DNA from: Pseudomonas tolaasii NCPPB 2192 | GTDB taxonomy: Bacteria > Pseudomonadota > Gammaproteobacteria > Pseudomonadales > Pseudomonadaceae | Assembly: GCF_002813445.1 (NCBI RefSeq) | Contig: NZ_PHHD01000001.1 | Location: 1 to 64,000, forward strand | Direction: 5' to 3' | Length of the DNA: 64,000 bases | The notes under the pieces: generated by a model | Seen by the model: only the letters and a program-made list of their open reading frames with translations | What the model was told of the DNA's origin: nothing | Databases searched by the model: none | Program-made: the position numbers and the translations under genes | In this document: piece after piece, positions 61,285 to 64,000 of the stretch | How the letters are laid out: every line of letters begins with the position of its first letter | Numbering within the stretch: position 1 is the first letter of the stretch

Positions 61285-64000
61285 ATGACCGTTCAACTGA
61301 CCACCGCCAATGAATTCATCGCTCGCCACATCGGCCCGCGCGCGGAAGACGAGCAGCAAATGCTTGCCAGCCTGGGCTTTGATTCCCTCGAAGCCCTGAG
61401 CGCCAGCGTGATCCCGGAAAGCATCAAGGGCACCAGCGTACTCGGCCTGGAAGATGGCCTGAGCGAAGCCCAGGCCCTGGCCAAGATCAAGGCCATTGCC
61501 GGCAAGAACCAACTGTTCAAGACTTACATCGGCCAGGGCTACTACAGCTGCCACACGCCGTCGCCGATCCTGCGCAACCTGCTGGAAAACCCGGCCTGGT
61601 ACACCGCCTACACCCCGTACCAGCCCGAGATTTCCCAGGGCCGCCTGGAAGCGCTGCTGAACTTCCAGACCCTGATCAGCGACCTCACCGGCCTGCCGAT
61701 AGCCAACGCCTCCCTGCTCGACGAAGCCACCGCCGCCGCCGAAGCCATGACCTTCTGCAAGCGCCTGAGCAAGAACAAGGGCAGCAATGCCTTCTTCGCC
61801 TCGATCCACAGCCACCCGCAAACCCTCGATGTGCTGCGCACCCGTGCCGAGCCGCTGGGTATCGACGTGGTGGTGGGCGATGAGCGCGAACTGACCGACG
61901 TCAGCCCGTTTTTCGGCGCCCTGCTGCAATACCCGGCGAGCAACGGTGACGTGTTTGACTACCGCGAACTGACCGAGCGTTTCCACGCCGCCAACGCCTT
62001 GGTGGCGGTGGCCGCCGACCTGCTGGCCCTGACGCTGCTGACCCCGCCGGGTGAGTTCGGCGCCGACGTGGCCATCGGCAGCGCACAACGCTTCGGCGTG
62101 CCGCTGGGCTTTGGTGGCCCGCACGCGGCGTATTTCTCCACCAGGGATGCGTTCAAGCGCGACATGCCGGGCCGTCTGGTCGGCGTGTCCGTGGACCGTT
62201 TCGGCAAGCCGGCCCTGCGCCTGGCCATGCAAACCCGCGAGCAACATATTCGCCGCGAGAAAGCCACGTCGAACATCTGCACCGCCCAAGTGCTGCTGGC
62301 CAACATCGCCAGCATGTACGCCGTGTACCACGGCCCCAAAGGCCTGACCCAGATTGCTCAGCGTGTGCACCAGCTGACCGCGATCCTGGCCAAGGGCTTG
62401 ACTGCGCTGGGCCAGAAAGTCGAACAAGCCAACTTCTTCGACACCATCACCCTCAACACCGGCGCCAATACCGCCGCCCTGCACGACAAGGCCCGCGCCC
62501 AGCGCATCAACCTGCGTGTTGTGGATAGTGAGCGTCTTGGTGTGTCGGTGGACGAAACCACCACCCAGGCCGACATTGAAACCCTGTGGTCGATCTTTGC
62601 CGATGGCAAGGCCCTGCCCGCTTTCGCCGCTCTTGCCAAAAGCGTCGAAAGCACCCTGCCAGCCGGCCTGCTGCGCCAGTCGCCCGTGCTCAGCCACCCG
62701 GTGTTCAACCGTTATCACTCCGAAACCGAGCTGATGCGCTACCTGCGCAAGCTGGCCGACAAGGACCTGGCGCTGGACCGCACCATGATCCCGCTGGGCT
62801 CGTGCACCATGAAGCTCAACGCCGCCAGCGAAATGATCCCGGTGACCTGGGCCGAGTTCGGCGCCCTGCACCCGTTCGCCCCGGCCGAGCAAAGCGCCGG
62901 CTACCTGGAGCTGACCTCCGACCTGGAAGCCATGCTCTGCGCGGCCACCGGTTACGACGCGATCTCCCTGCAACCGAACGCCGGTTCCCAGGGTGAATAC
63001 GCAGGCTTTTTGGCCATCCGTGCCTACCATCAGAGCCGTGGCGATGAGCGCCGCGACATCTGCCTGATCCCGTCGTCCGCCCACGGCACCAACCCGGCCA
63101 CCGCCAACATGGCCGGCATGCGCGTGGTGGTCACCGCCTGCGACGCCCGTGGCAACGTCGACATCGAAGACCTGCGCGCCAAGGCCATCGAGCACCGCGA
63201 TCATCTGGCGGCGCTGATGATCACCTACCCGTCCACCCACGGCGTGTTCGAGGAAGGCATCCGCGAAATCTGCGGCATCATTCACGACAACGGCGGCCAG
63301 GTGTACATCGACGGCGCCAACATGAATGCCATGGTCGGCCTGTGCGCACCGGGCAAGTTCGGCGGCGACGTGTCCCACCTGAACCTGCACAAGACCTTCT
63401 GCATTCCTCACGGTGGCGGTGGCCCGGGCGTTGGCCCGATTGGCGTCAAGTCGCATCTCACGCCGTTCCTGCCAGGCCACGCGGCCATGGAACGCAAGGA
63501 AGGCGCGGTGTGCGCAGCGCCATTCGGCAGCGCGAGCATTCTGCCGATCACCTGGATGTACATCAGCATGATGGGCGGCGCGGGCCTCAAGCGCGCTTCG
63601 CAGTTGGCGATTTTGAATGCCAACTACATTTCCCGTCGCCTCGAAGAGCACTACCCGGTGCTCTACACCGGCAGCAACGGCCTGGTCGCGCATGAATGCA
63701 TCCTGGACCTGCGCCCGTTGAAAGACAGCAGCGGCATCAGCGTGGACGACGTGGCCAAGCGCCTGATCGACTTCGGCTTCCATGCGCCGACCATGTCGTT
63801 CCCGGTGGCCGGCACCTTGATGATCGAGCCGACCGAAAGTGAATCCAGGGAAGAGCTGGACCGCTTCTGCAACGCCATGATCGCCATCCGCGAAGAAATC
63901 CGCGCGGTGGAAAACGGCACCCTGGACAAGGACGACAACCCGCTGAAAAACGCGCCGCACACCGCCGCGGAGCTGGTGGGCGAGTGGAGCCATCCGTACA
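61285..64000 (+). CDS. gcvP: Glycine dehydrogenase (decarboxylating), P protein (3' end cut by window)
   Basis: Starts at 61285 behind GAGGAG and is open for 905 codons to the window end; full-length GcvP is about 950, so only some 45 residues are missing. It shows the N-terminal FIARHIGPRAEDEQQMLASL, GQGYY motifs, the glycine-rich region SAHGTNPATANMAGMRVVV and the PLP lysine at residue 703 (LNLHKTFCIPHGGGGPGVGP). It decarboxylates glycine and loads the aminomethyl group on GcvH. The partner gcvT and serine genes are expected beyond the window. Confidence 0.95.
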   Translation, partial: MTVQLTTANEFIARHIGPRAEDEQQMLASLGFDSLEALSASVIPESIKGTSVLGLEDGLSEAQALAKIKAIAGKNQLFKTYIGQGYYSCHTPSPILRNLLENPAWYTAYTPYQPEISQGRLEALLNFQTLISDLTGLPIANASLLDEATAAAEAMTFCKRLSKNKGSNAFFASIHSHPQTLDVLRTRAEPLGIDVVVGDERELTDVSPFFGALLQYPASNGDVFDYRELTERFHAANALVAVAADLLALTLLTPPGEFGADVAIGSAQRFGVPLGFGGPHAAYFSTRDAFKRDMPGRLVGVSVDRFGKPALRLAMQTREQHIRREKATSNICTAQVLLANIASMYAVYHGPKGLTQIAQRVHQLTAILAKGLTALGQKVEQANFFDTITLNTGANTAALHDKARAQRINLRVVDSERLGVSVDETTTQADIETLWSIFADGKALPAFAALAKSVESTLPAGLLRQSPVLSHPVFNRYHSETELMRYLRKLADKDLALDRTMIPLGSCTMKLNAASEMIPVTWAEFGALHPFAPAEQSAGYLELTSDLEAMLCAATGYDAISLQPNAGSQGEYAGFLAIRAYHQSRGDERRDICLIPSSAHGTNPATANMAGMRVVVTACDARGNVDIEDLRAKAIEHRDHLAALMITYPSTHGVFEEGIREICGIIHDNGGQVYIDGANMNAMVGLCAPGKFGGDVSHLNLHKTFCIPHGGGGPGVGPIGVKSHLTPFLPGHAAMERKEGAVCAAPFGSASILPITWMYISMMGGAGLKRASQLAILNANYISRRLEEHYPVLYTGSNGLVAHECILDLRPLKDSSGISVDDVAKRLIDFGFHAPTMSFPVAGTLMIEPTESESREELDRFCNAMIAIREEIRAVENGTLDKDDNPLKNAPHTAAELVGEWSHPY

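Noticed and set aside
61252..63993. 913-codon open frame on the minus strand opposite gcvP
   Set aside because: An antisense shadow of gcvP caused by high third-position GC; the sense strand encodes an unmistakable GcvP.

Overview
The window comes from a Pseudomonas of the P. fluorescens complex. The evidence is high G+C coding sequence, a full set of Pseudomonas-type gene neighbourhoods (fadD2/fadD1 next to phaJ1, zwf-pgl-eda facing hexR, gtsABCD-oprB, argP/argO/sodB/bifA/icmP, scpAB-rluB, arcDABC, gcsR-gcvHP) and more than a dozen copies of the GTGGGAGCTGGCTTGCCTGC-type REP doublets that pseudomonads carry between genes. I see no rRNA, tRNA, CRISPR array, prophage, integrase or transposase. 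Nearly all of it looks like core or near-core chromosome.

Layout. 1-1.83 kb: three small genes (yihY-like, csbD-like and a hypothetical) that all carry apparent single-base frameshifts. 1.99-7.43 kb: fatty-acid activation and PHA-precursor cluster (fadD1, fadD2, an alpha/beta hydrolase, phaJ1). 7.5-9.7 kb: a ferritin-like DUF2383 protein behind a sigma-54-type promoter, a DUF3820 protein and a class-V PLP enzyme. 9.8-22.1 kb: glucose block: zwf-pgl-eda (entry into and last step of Entner-Doudoroff), the HexR repressor, hexose-6-phosphate mutarotase, porin OprB, the GtsABCD glucose importer and an AGE-family sugar isomerase. gtsA and the isomerase gene share a 20-bp palindrome upstream, and gtsA, oprB and the isomerase carry Crc-type A-rich leaders. 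22.3-25.2 kb: a coiled-coil membrane protein, an NAD-dependent sugar/steroid-type dehydrogenase and ArgP. 25.3-31.2 kb: an ACT protein, ArgO exporter, SodB, a small hypothetical, the c-di-GMP phosphodiesterase BifA and the imelysin-family IcmP with a Fur-like palindrome. 31.4-38.2 kb: TrkH, an AraC regulator, DUF962, two very small proteins, an MFS transporter, ArfB and AroP.

38.2-40.0 kb is the least explained part: a 600-bp A+T-rich leader with TyrR-like boxes, a 45-codon peptide gene ending in Met-Trp-Pro-Phe, and a gene for an M29-aminopeptidase-like protein. 40.2-46.0 kb is the conserved rluB / DUF1289 / scpB-scpA / yciO / PHP-nuclease and yciB / yciI set. 46.1-49.3 kb is a Cpx-like envelope stress system in the order regulator, CpxP-like chaperone, sensor kinase, with a CpxR-box candidate. 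49.4-51.8 kb holds a CoA-transferase with permuted domain order and AlkA. 51.8-58.8 kb is arginine deiminase metabolism: two divergent ArcD antiporter genes and arcABC plus a DUF5064 gene. 59.0-64.0 kb is glycine cleavage: the sigma-54 activator GcsR, three 18-bp activator-type sites, a -24/-12 promoter, gcvH and gcvP. gcvP is cut by the window end.

Functional identities rest on recognisable motifs and on gene order remembered from P. aeruginosa and P. putida. No database search was run.
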